A stretch of 64,000 nucleotides of DNA from Flavobacterium wongokense. Lineage in GTDB: Bacteria; Bacteroidota; Bacteroidia; Flavobacteriales; Flavobacteriaceae. A program made the translations under genes and the position numbers. Below are positions 1-8,747 of this stretch, piece after piece (position 1 is the stretch's first letter; the number at the start of each line of letters is the position of its first letter). The DNA is taken from assembly GCF_021608265.1 (NCBI RefSeq), contig NZ_JAKIHP010000008.1, forward strand, positions 17,241-81,240, given 5' to 3'. Under the pieces are notes generated by a model that made no database searches, was not told where the DNA came from, and saw only the letters and a list, made by a program, of their open reading frames with translations.

Positions 1-179
1 ATGAATTGTTGAAGGACAGGGAATACCTTCACAATTCGATGACAAAGGATTTGTATTACCTTGGTTTGGTTTTGGAGCGAAAATACCGTTTGCTGCGCAT
101 TACCTATAATATCTTTATGATTGGAATCATTGTTTCGGTAATCGCTTTTGTACTTGCTTTCAGATCGGCACCCATTTAA
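1..179 (+). CDS. C-terminal fragment of HD / Pycsar-effector-like membrane protein (truncated by window start)
   Basis: An open frame (codons in phase with position 3) runs in from the window edge and stops with TAA at 177-179. It encodes 58 residues: a basic, amphipathic stretch (LVLERKYRLLRITY) and then one hydrophobic helix (FMIGIIVSVIAFVLAF) three residues before the end. This arrangement resembles the C-terminal membrane region of flavobacterial HD-domain proteins that databases label 'Pycsar system effector family'. In the Pycsar system a cyclic pyrimidine made by a cyclase triggers a membrane effector. No cyclase is visible and the HD part lies outside the window, so the family assignment is tentative. 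The stop overlaps that of the convergent GAF gene by 3 bp. Confidence 0.5.
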   Translation, partial: ELLKDREYLHNSMTKDLYYLGLVLERKYRLLRITYNIFMIGIIVSVIAFVLAFRSAPI

Positions 180-2506
180 TGTTTCTGATGCACCACCTTG
201 ACCCGGATTCCTTTTAGGCCCGAAACTCCCTGAAGTTCCTCAACTTCGAATTGTTCGACTTTTGGCTCCAGGATTTCCTTAAACTGTAAATATTTGATAT
301 AATCCATGTATTCCCTTTCTTCATGCGAATGGGAATAAATGATGGTAATCTTTTCCTTTTCGGTAATCCTTTCACGGGTGCCTTTGATAAATGCCTTATC
401 AATACGTTTTTTCACCACTTCATAACGGGCATTATAGGTTCCGTCAACATCAAACCGTTTTTCGTCCATTCGGAAACGGATGGAAATAGGCGAACTGAAA
501 ACCAAAATGAGCGAAGTAACATCAAGGGTGTAGGGTAATGAGCCTTTCAATTCGTGGTGTTCCAATTCCATTTCGCAGAGCGTCTGAAGCTGCCAGAGCC
601 TCAAATTATTCAGATAGATTTTGTCAAAAGATTTTTCCGGAGCTATCGATGCACCAATATAAAGATTATGTTCTACGCCATCGGTTTTAAAACGCTCGTA
701 ATAATGCGGGAATATTTTCTGGGCTTCCAACTGCTTTTCATCCAAAACGGTAGCTAATCTTTTATTGACTTTACTCAGGGCATTATCAAATTTTTTGCGT
801 GCGTGGTAAAACATGCCGGTCTTTTCATCAATTTTTTTAAAATACTTCTCAATGGCATCTTTGCTTTGCTCAATATCGGCATTGCTATGGATAATGGGAT
901 GGATTTCGGACTCAACATAACGTTGAATGATTTGTTCGGTATCTGCTTTTAGTGGAGCATCCAACTGTGTGAGAAAGGAGTGGAGCTCAAATTTTCGCTG
1001 TTGCAAAATCATTAGGTTCGCCTGTGATTCCATACTTTCAATGATGGCGATCAATGTCTCCAATTGAATTCTTAAATCCTGGACAACACTTTCATTGCGG
1101 TGTTCGGATGAACCTTTTACGTCAATTTGGCCAAACAAAGGATACACTTCCTTAAATACAATTTCCTTAAAAATATAATCCTTGGACTGATTGGCAATTA
1201 GCGTGCGGATATATTTTTGGGCTTCACGGCGGAATTTCCAATAAACACTCGAATGGATTGCGGTGTATTCCTTTTGGATAACGGCTTCAATCTGGTTTTG
1301 TAAATCGAGCCTGTAACGGCTTAAAGTGTCGGTTAGATAAGGCAGTATCAATTCGAGTTTATTGGCATTGATGCTGTTGAGTACCCTTGTTTTTTCTGAA
1401 GCCAATTCGAAAATGCCCAATATTTCATCACCTTTGATGACAGGAGCCAAAATACAGCTTTTAATATTTTGTTGTTTCAAATGACTGCCCAATGCTTCAT
1501 TTCCTTTTTTGGCTGAAAAGATATCTACATCTGAAACGATGAAAATTTGCTTTTCCTTTATGACCGCATCAAAAAAACTATTGTAGAGTTTGCCCGAACA
1601 TTCTGCCTCCTCACATTCACTTAAGATAAAACTATGGATGTTCCTGGCATCAACATTGGGACGTATGAATTTTTTGTCCTCTGGTTCATAGATGGTCAGG
1701 CCAATCCTTAAATCGGGAATTCGGAATATCGAACGGAATATCGACTGAAAGTCTTCAGCCAGCTCTTCATTTTTGGTATCAGTAGCTTTTAAGAGGTTTG
1801 TTTTGAGGGTCGACACCGAACTTTCGGTGGTGGTATCAAAAAGCTGTACGATTCCGAAGCCTTTTAAAATCCAACTTTTTAATGGAAACTTTTCTTTCCA
1901 GAGTTCAAAATCGTCATAATTATCAATCAGCAATACGATATCTTCCTCAGTAAGTGGTATTGCTTTTTCAGTCGGGATGATTTCAATAAAATCGGCATTA
2001 TACAAAATGCGGTAGTGCTTCATGATTCCGGAACCATCGGGAATGTCATAAAACAGTGGATTGTTGAATTCGATATTCTGCTTATAATGCGCATTTAATA
2101 TCAGGCAGCAACTCATAATGTAAAAACGCTCGTCATCAAAATCCCTGATGTTCATATCAAAGGCAACCCCGGCATCTTTCAAAATGTTCTTAAAACGTTG
2201 GGTATAATTGAAGGTAACGTTGTGGAAAGGAATGGCGACAGCTTTGATTTCGTTATGCGTTAAGGCCGTTGGAAACAAATCGGCCAGCAGGTTCCTGATT
2301 AATTCCTCATGCTCATTTATAACTGATAAGTCTACAATTCCGGTCCTGAATTCGGGCAGACGCTCTACTTCCTTTAGTAAAGCCATAGCATAATTAACCC
2401 GATAATCAACATTGGAAGCCGCAATCTGTTCCAGTGTTTCAATCAGTTTGTGGAATGAAATCTGGGCGATAAATGGAGTTTCAGTCTGTTCTAAGTTGCT
2501 TTTCAT
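176..2506 (-). CDS. Large GAF domain-containing protein
   Basis: This is a protein of about 776 residues without signal peptide or membrane helices. A GAF-type sensory domain is recognisable around residues 260-400 (segments DLRIGLTIYEPEDKKF and ILAPVIKGDEILGIFELASE). The flanking regions are long and helical and match no family I know. GAF domains bind small ligands or mediate dimerisation, so an intracellular sensor or scaffold is likely; no catalytic domain is visible. The frame extends to 2527, but the ATG at 2506 (MKSNLEQ) gives a more natural N terminus. A TATATTTA -7-like box lies upstream at 2537-2544. The gene is convergent with the HD-like fragment, and the two stop codons overlap. 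Confidence 0.7.
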   Translation of the reverse strand: MKSNLEQTETPFIAQISFHKLIETLEQIAASNVDYRVNYAMALLKEVERLPEFRTGIVDLSVINEHEELIRNLLADLFPTALTHNEIKAVAIPFHNVTFNYTQRFKNILKDAGVAFDMNIRDFDDERFYIMSCCLILNAHYKQNIEFNNPLFYDIPDGSGIMKHYRILYNADFIEIIPTEKAIPLTEEDIVLLIDNYDDFELWKEKFPLKSWILKGFGIVQLFDTTTESSVSTLKTNLLKATDTKNEELAEDFQSIFRSIFRIPDLRIGLTIYEPEDKKFIRPNVDARNIHSFILSECEEAECSGKLYNSFFDAVIKEKQIFIVSDVDIFSAKKGNEALGSHLKQQNIKSCILAPVIKGDEILGIFELASEKTRVLNSINANKLELILPYLTDTLSRYRLDLQNQIEAVIQKEYTAIHSSVYWKFRREAQKYIRTLIANQSKDYIFKEIVFKEVYPLFGQIDVKGSSEHRNESVVQDLRIQLETLIAIIESMESQANLMILQQRKFELHSFLTQLDAPLKADTEQIIQRYVESEIHPIIHSNADIEQSKDAIEKYFKKIDEKTGMFYHARKKFDNALSKVNKRLATVLDEKQLEAQKIFPHYYERFKTDGVEHNLYIGASIAPEKSFDKIYLNNLRLWQLQTLCEMELEHHELKGSLPYTLDVTSLILVFSSPISIRFRMDEKRFDVDGTYNARYEVVKKRIDKAFIKGTRERITEKEKITIIYSHSHEEREYMDYIKYLQFKEILEPKVEQFEVEELQGVSGLKGIRVKVVHQKH

Positions 2507-2648
2507 TTTGGTTTTTCTTCCCTGCAATTCTACCGATAAATATAGTCAATATTTGAGAAAAGGCAAAAAGGAAAATTTTTTGCGCAATTACTAAATGGTC
2601 AAATCAATTCATTCAAATTTCCGTACTTTTATGATAGATTTTAAATTT

Positions 2649-3566
2649 ATGCTCGATATAGTTATAGAATCCAGGAATGCTGCCATCAGTGAATCGATGA
2701 AAGTAAAGCGAATCCTTCCGTTCAGGACACACAGGATGGTTGGCCCTTTTATTTTTATGGATCATGCCGGACCAGTATTGAATGTCCCTCCAATAGTTTC
2801 AACCTTAGATGTTTTACCACATCCCCATATTGGATTGTCAACTGTAAGCTATCTTTTTGGAGGCCAGGTTACGCATCGTGATAGTTTAGGTGTAGAGCAA
2901 ATCATTCGCCCTGGCGAAGTAAACTGGATGACAGCCGGAAGCGGCATTTCACATTCCGAAAGGTTCGAAGATCCTTCGGTATTGGCCGGAGGAAAATTAG
3001 AAATGATACAAACCTGGGTGGCACTCCCGGAAAAGGACGAAGAAGCAGCGCCATCATTTACAAATTACAAACCCGAACAGTTGCCAATATATACCGATAC
3101 CGGTGTGTGGATGAGGCTTATAGCAGGGAATGCATACGGACTTAAGAACGATGTAAAAACCAATTCACCTTTATTCTATCTTCATGTAGTTTTACAGAAA
3201 GGAGCAAGGTTTGGCCTTCCTAAAGAACACAGTGAACGCTCGATTTATATTGTAAAAGGCAGTGTTGAAGTTTCAGGAGTAAATTATCCTGAGGGACTTA
3301 TGCTGGTATTTTCTAAGGGTGTCGATCCAATGATTATTGCAAATGAGGATACTATCTTAATGATGCTTGGCGGTGAACCACTTGGGGATCGTTACATCTG
3401 GTGGAATTTTGTTTCATCAAGAAAGGAACGGATTGAACAGGCAAAAGAGGACTGGAAACAGGGACGCATCATTTTACCTCCCAACGACAATAAGGAATTT
3501 GTGCCACTACCAGATGAGAACTCCAAACCCGCTGGTGGACCGCCAAAACCGGAACCTCTTTCTTGA
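2649..3566 (+). CDS. Pirin family protein
   Basis: This is a bicupin of about 305 residues. The N-terminal cupin carries the pirin metal ligands: HPH in 'HPHIGLSTVSYLFGG' and HSE in 'TAGSGISHSE', i.e. the usual three His and one Glu that bind iron. Pirins are iron-dependent proteins; some oxidise quercetin and others act as redox-sensing cofactors. The substrate cannot be read from sequence. The frame reaches back to 2595, but a -7-like TACTTTTA at 2624-2631 overlaps the intermediate ATG. The ATG at 2649 (MLDIVIESRN) is therefore preferred. The C terminus is rich in Pro and Lys (PAGGPPKPEPLS). Confidence 0.88.
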   Translation: MLDIVIESRNAAISESMKVKRILPFRTHRMVGPFIFMDHAGPVLNVPPIVSTLDVLPHPHIGLSTVSYLFGGQVTHRDSLGVEQIIRPGEVNWMTAGSGISHSERFEDPSVLAGGKLEMIQTWVALPEKDEEAAPSFTNYKPEQLPIYTDTGVWMRLIAGNAYGLKNDVKTNSPLFYLHVVLQKGARFGLPKEHSERSIYIVKGSVEVSGVNYPEGLMLVFSKGVDPMIIANEDTILMMLGGEPLGDRYIWWNFVSSRKERIEQAKEDWKQGRIILPPNDNKEFVPLPDENSKPAGGPPKPEPLS

Positions 3567-3703
3567 AAAAATAAGCTTTTATTTGTACTGCCTTGGTTTG
3601 TGTGGAATTTTTATCCTTAAAAACATAAAAATTATAACAAATCAACTCCCGGCTAAAGTATTATTTAAGAACTTTACATGCACAATTGACAAGCTGAATT
3701 CCG

Positions 3704-5272
3704 ATGATCCAAAAGAAGTATTATTTTTCGACTATTCTATTGTCATTACTTTTCCCATTGTTTGCCCAAACCAAACAACAACAAAAGTTAGACAGTTTGG
3801 AAACCGTCTTGTTTTCCTTTGAAGCGAATGACACTTTGCGCATCGTAAAATCCGGCATTTATATCTACAAAAATACATCATCAGACAGTCAAAAATTTAA
3901 AGTCCTGCAAAGGATTTCGGAAGCTTATTTTCGCACCAATGCCATCAACAAATCAATTGATTATTCATTCAAGGCAAAGGAAATTGCTGAGAAGATTGCA
4001 GACCCTGAGCGAATGGCCACGGCTTATGGAACGATAGCCAATCAATATTCTTTTCTGAACCTAACGGATAAAGCACGATACTATTTAGGCCTGGCAATGC
4101 AGCAAATTGAAAAATTACCACAAGGAGATAAAATGTACCGCCTGAAAGCTTTGAGTTACCTTGAGTTAGGGAATCTTGACTTTAATAATAAAAATTACAA
4201 AGCAGCAAATAAAAATTATAAAAACGCTTTGCATCAATTTGAACTTGTAAAAGAAACCAACAAAAAACACATTTACAATTACCGAAGATCGCTTTACAAC
4301 ATCGGGAATTCCTATTATTATCTTAACCAGCCTGATTCGGCTGAGGTTTATTTGCAAAAAGCGCTAAAAATTAAAGACACTGAAAACCGTAATTTGAACT
4401 ATTATATTTATTCAACCCTTTCAGAAGTCTATACCTTAAGGGGCAATCACCGTCAAGCCATCTCGACTTTACAATCCATTTTAAAAGATCCGGATTTCAA
4501 TATCACTTCCCTAAGGTTGGAAATTTATTTAAATCTTTCGAGGAATTATCAGAAAATTGGCGACAAGGCGAATTATACTTTATACAACGAAAAGCACCTT
4601 TCATTGAGGGATACGCTTGAAGACCATGACCTAAAAGCAATAGATACTGCTTTTAAGATGGAGCAAAAAGATCTTTCTGAATCTATTTTGAAGACGGAAC
4701 AATACAATCAGTGGCTTGTGTTGGGAATTCTTTTAATGGTAATTACAAGTGGTTCAATATTTTTCTATTTGCATAAGAAGAAAAGGGAAAAACATCTGAA
4801 GTACCTATCTGTCATAGAAAAATTAAAGCGGCCGATGGCATTTTCGATTGAAACGCAGATCGAAAAAGAAATTGAAGTAAAAACCAATTATTCGGTGCCG
4901 TCGTTTGTGGAAGAAGATATTTTAATAGGTCTGCAAAAATTCGAAGAGGAGGAAAAATTTCGCAATCCCAAACTCAATGTTTCGATGCTTGCCTTATCCT
5001 TGAATACGAATCCGACCTATCTTTCTGCAGTTATAAAGGAACATAAAGACAAGAATTTCAATAATTACATCAATGAATTGCGCATCCGTTATATCTGCCA
5101 TAAAATACACACGCAGCGCGAATACGCAAACTACAAAATAAGTTATCTGGCCGAAGACTGCGGATTTACATCGCATAGTACATTCTCTACAATTTTTAAG
5201 AAAGTGACGGGTATTGCTCCTTCAGTATTTTTAAGCTATGAAGACGAACAGCATTCAAAAAAAGGAAGCTAA
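3704..5272 (+). CDS. TPR repeat / transmembrane / AraC-type helix-turn-helix regulator
   Basis: The 522-residue protein starts with a signal peptide (about residues 1-21). It then has a run of TPR-like helical hairpins to about residue 320, one membrane helix around 333-354 (WLVLGILLMVITSGSIFFYLH), a basic juxtamembrane segment and a C-terminal AraC/HTH_18 DNA-binding domain (about 420-515, with LAEDCGFTSHSTFSTIFKKVTG). This Bacteroidetes architecture places the sensor TPRs in the periplasm and the DNA-binding domain in the cytoplasm. The T9SS-protein gene directly downstream is an obvious candidate target, but that is inference. An AT-rich hairpin follows the stop. Confidence 0.85.
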   Translation: MIQKKYYFSTILLSLLFPLFAQTKQQQKLDSLETVLFSFEANDTLRIVKSGIYIYKNTSSDSQKFKVLQRISEAYFRTNAINKSIDYSFKAKEIAEKIADPERMATAYGTIANQYSFLNLTDKARYYLGLAMQQIEKLPQGDKMYRLKALSYLELGNLDFNNKNYKAANKNYKNALHQFELVKETNKKHIYNYRRSLYNIGNSYYYLNQPDSAEVYLQKALKIKDTENRNLNYYIYSTLSEVYTLRGNHRQAISTLQSILKDPDFNITSLRLEIYLNLSRNYQKIGDKANYTLYNEKHLSLRDTLEDHDLKAIDTAFKMEQKDLSESILKTEQYNQWLVLGILLMVITSGSIFFYLHKKKREKHLKYLSVIEKLKRPMAFSIETQIEKEIEVKTNYSVPSFVEEDILIGLQKFEEEEKFRNPKLNVSMLALSLNTNPTYLSAVIKEHKDKNFNNYINELRIRYICHKIHTQREYANYKISYLAEDCGFTSHSTFSTIFKKVTGIAPSVFLSYEDEQHSKKGS

Positions 5273-5303
5273 CGCTAAATAACCCCATTTAGACATCTTT
5301 TTA

Positions 5304-5330
5304 TCTTTTAAAATATCAAATTTTAAAAGA
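5304..5330 (+). terminator. AT-rich perfect inverted repeat after the TPR-AraC gene
   Basis: TCTTTTAAAAT, a 5-nt loop (ATCAA), then ATTTTAAAAGA form a perfect 11-bp stem 32 bp past the stop. There is no long T tract, so it may be a weak terminator or an operator for the next gene. Confidence 0.4.
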
Positions 5331-5341
5331 CATCTGAAAAA

Positions 5342-5368
5342 TTGCATTAGCCCGCTTTTGTAATTTTA
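5342..5368 (+). promoter_or_regulatory. Bacteroidetes-type promoter for the T9SS protein
   Basis: TTG at 5342-5344 and TAATTTTA at 5361-5368, separated by 16 bp, resemble the flavobacterial -33 / -7 consensus (TTG, TAnnTTTG). The ATG follows at 5393. Confidence 0.5.
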
Positions 5369-5392
5369 CACCCATCAATTAAAAAAAAACTC

Positions 5393-6780
5393 ATGAAAAA
5401 AAAATTATTTACTTTCTTATTGGTTGGGGTTGCGGGTTTATCATTCGGACAAGGACCATGCTCATTTGGAACCACTTCGGATAGTTCTTCGGGCGCAGAA
5501 AACATTACTACAGGCGGATTATATGAATACGCAGGAGCAGCTGATTTTGATGTTCCCTTTGGTACGACCTTTACCGCAAATAGTATGACTTTCAACTTGA
5601 CAAAAGGCCTGGCATCCATTCCTTATCTGAATGTTTCTTTGAGAAACGAACAAAACGGACTTCCCGGCGATGCAATAATGACTTTTGACGCTTTGGTTCC
5701 GACGAGCCAGGTTTTTCTTTATGATATTCCAGATGTTAGCATGGGTTGCTATGCCGTAACTGTTAATTTACCATCTTTTGTGACTTTGGAAAAAGGGAAA
5801 TACTTTGTGCAGTTAACTGCTGCTGCCGGTGATGATGTGCCTGTAGGTTGGGAAATCACACTTGAAGACCAAACGTATGGCGTGTTTGATTATTTTAGAT
5901 TTGAAAATGAACCATGGGAGGAACAGGTTATTATAATAAGGTTTTTCAGGTAATAGGAACCTGTACAGATTCGGGTGAAGTGCAACCTGATTATGGGGAT
6001 GCATGCCAACAGGAAAATTTGACCGAAGGATTTCAAACTGCGGCGTCTTTCCTTTCTCCGGGAGGCGTTATTTGTGTTGCAGATGATTTTGTAGTAGAAC
6101 CTAACACAAGTTTTCACCTGACCAAGTTTACGATGCACACGTTGCTTCTTGGAGGTGGTTTGCACAACGCTACAATTAATATCAGAAGTGCAGTAGATGG
6201 TGCGCCTGGCCCAATCTTACATTCTTTCGTTAACAAAGGACCAGCAACAGAAGATTATAATGGTTACTGGCCTTTCCCGGGAATGCCTTTTGATGTTGTT
6301 TCGGTATTTATCACCTTTTCCTGGGAAAATGCACCTATAGAATTGAGCGAAGGTAATTATTTCATCGAAGTAATCCCGACACCTTATTCAACAGATTTCC
6401 TTACTTGGGAAGCTACTTCACAACCCGCAATTGGATTTGACAGTTATTCCTCTTTTGATATGGGAGCTACTTGGGAAGAGCATCCAGGATACAATCTGGT
6501 TTTTAGTGTAGAAGGGTATTGTGACTCTACTCTTGATACACAAACACATGAACAGACAACTATCAAATACTTTCCAAATCCTGTCAAAGATGTATTGCAA
6601 TTCACCACTGAGGAACAAATCAAAAACGTCACTATTTACAATATGGAAGGCCGTGAGATAATTGGTTATACCGTTTCCGGAAATACTATTGATATGCAAA
6701 GACTTGCAACAGGAATTTATATGGTTAAAGTACAGCTGGACAATGGCAATTCTGATGTAATAAAAATTGTTAAGGAATAA
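5393..6780 (+). pseudogene. T9SS-sorted secreted protein with tandem beta-sandwich domains, frameshifted
   Basis: Two overlapping frames (5393-5953 and 5914-6780) belong to one gene. The first encodes a signal peptide (MKKKLFTFLLVGVAGLSFGQ) and a beta-rich domain. The second encodes a related domain and a type A sorting domain (YFPNPVKD ... GIYMVKVQ). Adding one G to the GGG run at 5916-5918 restores a continuous frame of about 462 residues through PWGGTGYYNKVFQV. The two halves resemble each other (FTANSMTFNLTKG / FHLTKFTMHTLLLGG; GLPGDAIMTF / GAPGPILHSF), suggesting an internal duplication. It would be a secreted surface protein of unknown function. The shift may be a real mutation or a homopolymer sequencing error. 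Confidence 0.75.
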
Positions 6781-6806
6781 ACATTAATTCAAATTCTATC
6801 CATTAA

Positions 6807-6838
6807 AAAAACCGCCAAATATTGGCGGTTTTTTTTTT
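6807..6838 (+). terminator. Rho-independent terminator
   Basis: The stem ACCGCCAA / TTGGCGGT is flanked by an A run and a T run of about ten bases, 30 bp after the T9SS gene. Confidence 0.9.
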
Positions 6839-6840
6839 GG

Positions 6841-7027
6841 TTTGTATTACGGATTGAGATGAGCTACTCAGTTGGATTTGGAACAGGCAGGTTTGGCCCG
6901 CGCATTTAATTCGGGATTACCTTCGGTGAGCCCTAAAGGGTATCCTGAGCAAGGAAAAACTACGGCTGTTGCACAGCCTTATTTTTTTATTTCCCAAAAG
7001 CACTCAAAAGTAAACTTTTGGCACTTT
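6841..7027. other. Gene-free stretch with orphan hairpins
   Basis: No gene is supportable here. The stretch contains a terminator-like hairpin GGCTG-TTGCA-CAGCC at 6964-6978 followed by a T-rich tail, and a second inverted repeat CAAAAGT-AA-ACTTTTG at 7005-7020. The first hairpin has no annotated gene to terminate on the plus strand, because the T9SS gene already has its own terminator. A short untranslated transcript is possible but unproven. Confidence 0.4.
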
Positions 7028-7032
7028 TAGAA

Positions 7033-7067
7033 AATAAAAAAACCGATTAGGAAACTAATCGGTTTTT
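7033..7067 (-). terminator. Terminator of tRNA-Ser
   Basis: The stem ACCGATTAG / CTAATCGGT has A and T flanks and lies 6 bp beyond the 3' end of the minus-strand tRNA. Confidence 0.85.
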
Positions 7068-7072
7068 CTTTG

Positions 7073-7157
7073 CGGAGAAAGAGGGATTCGAACCCCCGGA
7101 CCTGTTACAGTCAACAGTTTTCAAGACTGCCGCAATCGACCACTCTGCCATTTCTCC
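7073..7157 (-). tRNA. tRNA-Ser(UGA)
   Basis: Read on the minus strand, the gene has a 7-bp acceptor stem (GGAGAAA / TTTCTCC), a D arm, an anticodon loop CTTGAAA with anticodon TGA, a long class II variable arm (GTTGACTGTAACAG region) and the T-loop segment GGTTCGAATCC. The long variable arm and the anticodon identify serine. The 3' end continues with CA in the genome. A terminator follows. Confidence 0.96.
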
Positions 7158-7384
7158 AATAAGTCGGGCATCAATTTCTCAATGCGGTTGCAAATATAGC
7201 AACCTTTTTCGTTTTGCAAAAAGATTTTGACTAAAATATCAAGTTATTTTTTTGCCAAAAAGCTATTTGTTTCACGGACTGCTCTTTACTGAGGTTGGTT
7301 GAACACTTTTACAATTTAAAATTCTAAATTAGCATGACCGAGTCGCATGAGATTAAATAATTTAACTATACAAGTTAATTCGCT

Positions 7385-7392
7385 TAAATTTG
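7385..7392 (+). promoter_or_regulatory. -7 box (TAAATTTG) of the 7-TM AraC gene
   Basis: A perfect TAnnTTTG match ends 4 bp before the ATG at 7397. The transcript would have almost no leader. Confidence 0.5.
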
Positions 7393-7396
7393 TAAC

Positions 7397-8605
7397 ATGA
7401 AAGAACCTTCCTTTGACAACTGGACAATTATTTTCCTTTTATTTTCATTCCTTGGTTTTATTACCAGTATTTTGATACAATTTCAAAATGGTCAAAACAG
7501 GATTGGTAAGTTTTTAATCTCCCTTTTACTGGTTTTGTTTTCGCTTACTTTAGTCGACTATGTTTTATATTGGACCAGGTATCAAATTTATTTCCCTCAT
7601 TTTGCGGGATTATCCGGTTTTTTCTTTTTATTATTTGGCCCTATTGTATTCCTATATGTTGAAAGTGTACAAAAGCACAGCATAAACAGCAGAAGTTTAC
7701 TGCATTTCATTCCGTTTTGTACTGCAATGCTGATTCATATTCCTTACTTAATCCAAGCAGCGAATCAGAAGAAATTTAATATGGTCTATGGTGTTCCGAA
7801 AGAATCATTTTATTTCATATTTTTTCAGATAATAACATGGTTCAGCATAATCCAGATTTTCAGTTATGGTATATTGATTTACAACATGCGGAAAGCCTTC
7901 TCTGAATTTATATTAATAAAAAACTGGATAATTATGCTTTGCATTGGTTTGTGTGGCATAGCATTCTCGTTTCTCATCTATAAGCTGTTTGTCGCGTTTG
8001 GAATCCTTACCCTCGAATGGGATTATATGATTGCATTCTCAATGGTTGTATTCATTCTTATAATAACGGTAGTTGCCTTTTTAAAGCCCTATGTTTTTGA
8101 TGACTTAATGCCAAAGATCAGGGAAAAAAAATATGAGAGTGATTTTTCTACGCAATCTAACGCACCGAGAGACGAAAAAGCAACTATTGGTAGTTTCACA
8201 AAGTATAAAAATTCTCCCATTGATTGGAAAACGAGCAAGGAACTGGCGGAAAAATTGGACAGGCTTATGACAGAAAATACACTTTGGAGAAAAAATGACT
8301 TAAGATTGAATGATCTGGCAATCAAAATGGAACTCCAGAAAGAATACATATCCCAAATCATAAATGAACAATTCAAAATGAACTTTTTTGAATTTGTGAA
8401 CCGATACAGGATTGAAGAAGGCAAAGCCTTAATTAAAAATAGCGACAAAGAAGTAACCTTGATAGAAATCGCCTATATCGTAGGGTTTAATAACAAAGTT
8501 TCTTTTGGGAAAGCATTCAGGGCATACGTTAACATGTCGCCTATAGAGTACAAAAAAAGCTTTAAAAAAAGTGAGGCGCCCCACAAAACCAGCCCGGCCT
8601 CTTAA
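7397..8605 (+). CDS. Membrane-bound AraC family regulator (7-TM plus HTH)
   Basis: This protein of 402 residues has about seven hydrophobic helices in the first 240 residues (for example WTIIFLLFSFLGFITSILIQ, FFFLLFGPIVFLYV, MIAFSMVVFILIITVV). A linker and a C-terminal AraC DNA-binding domain follow (about 285-390, with IEIAYIVGFNNKVSFGKAF). The design is a one-component membrane sensor-regulator common in Bacteroidetes. The ligand is unknown. A perfect -7 box lies directly before the start codon. The FG-GAP T9SS gene downstream faces the same way and could be its target; this is inference. Confidence 0.85.
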   Translation: MKEPSFDNWTIIFLLFSFLGFITSILIQFQNGQNRIGKFLISLLLVLFSLTLVDYVLYWTRYQIYFPHFAGLSGFFFLLFGPIVFLYVESVQKHSINSRSLLHFIPFCTAMLIHIPYLIQAANQKKFNMVYGVPKESFYFIFFQIITWFSIIQIFSYGILIYNMRKAFSEFILIKNWIIMLCIGLCGIAFSFLIYKLFVAFGILTLEWDYMIAFSMVVFILIITVVAFLKPYVFDDLMPKIREKKYESDFSTQSNAPRDEKATIGSFTKYKNSPIDWKTSKELAEKLDRLMTENTLWRKNDLRLNDLAIKMELQKEYISQIINEQFKMNFFEFVNRYRIEEGKALIKNSDKEVTLIEIAYIVGFNNKVSFGKAFRAYVNMSPIEYKKSFKKSEAPHKTSPAS

Positions 8606-8679
8606 TTTTCATTGAATCATTTTACAATTTTAATTGGTAAACCTTTATAAGGATTTCCCAATAGGTTTGTTGTGCATTG

Positions 8680-8687
8680 TAATTTTA
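8680..8687 (+). promoter_or_regulatory. -7-like box (TAATTTTA)
   Basis: It matches seven of eight positions of the flavobacterial -7 pattern, 60 bp upstream of the FG-GAP gene. No convincing -33 TTG is seen at the usual spacing. Confidence 0.35.
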
Positions 8688-8747
8688 TGCATCGATAACT
8701 GTAAGGTTTCAAACTTGTTTAAAAAAGTAACTTAAATAGTTGATAAA

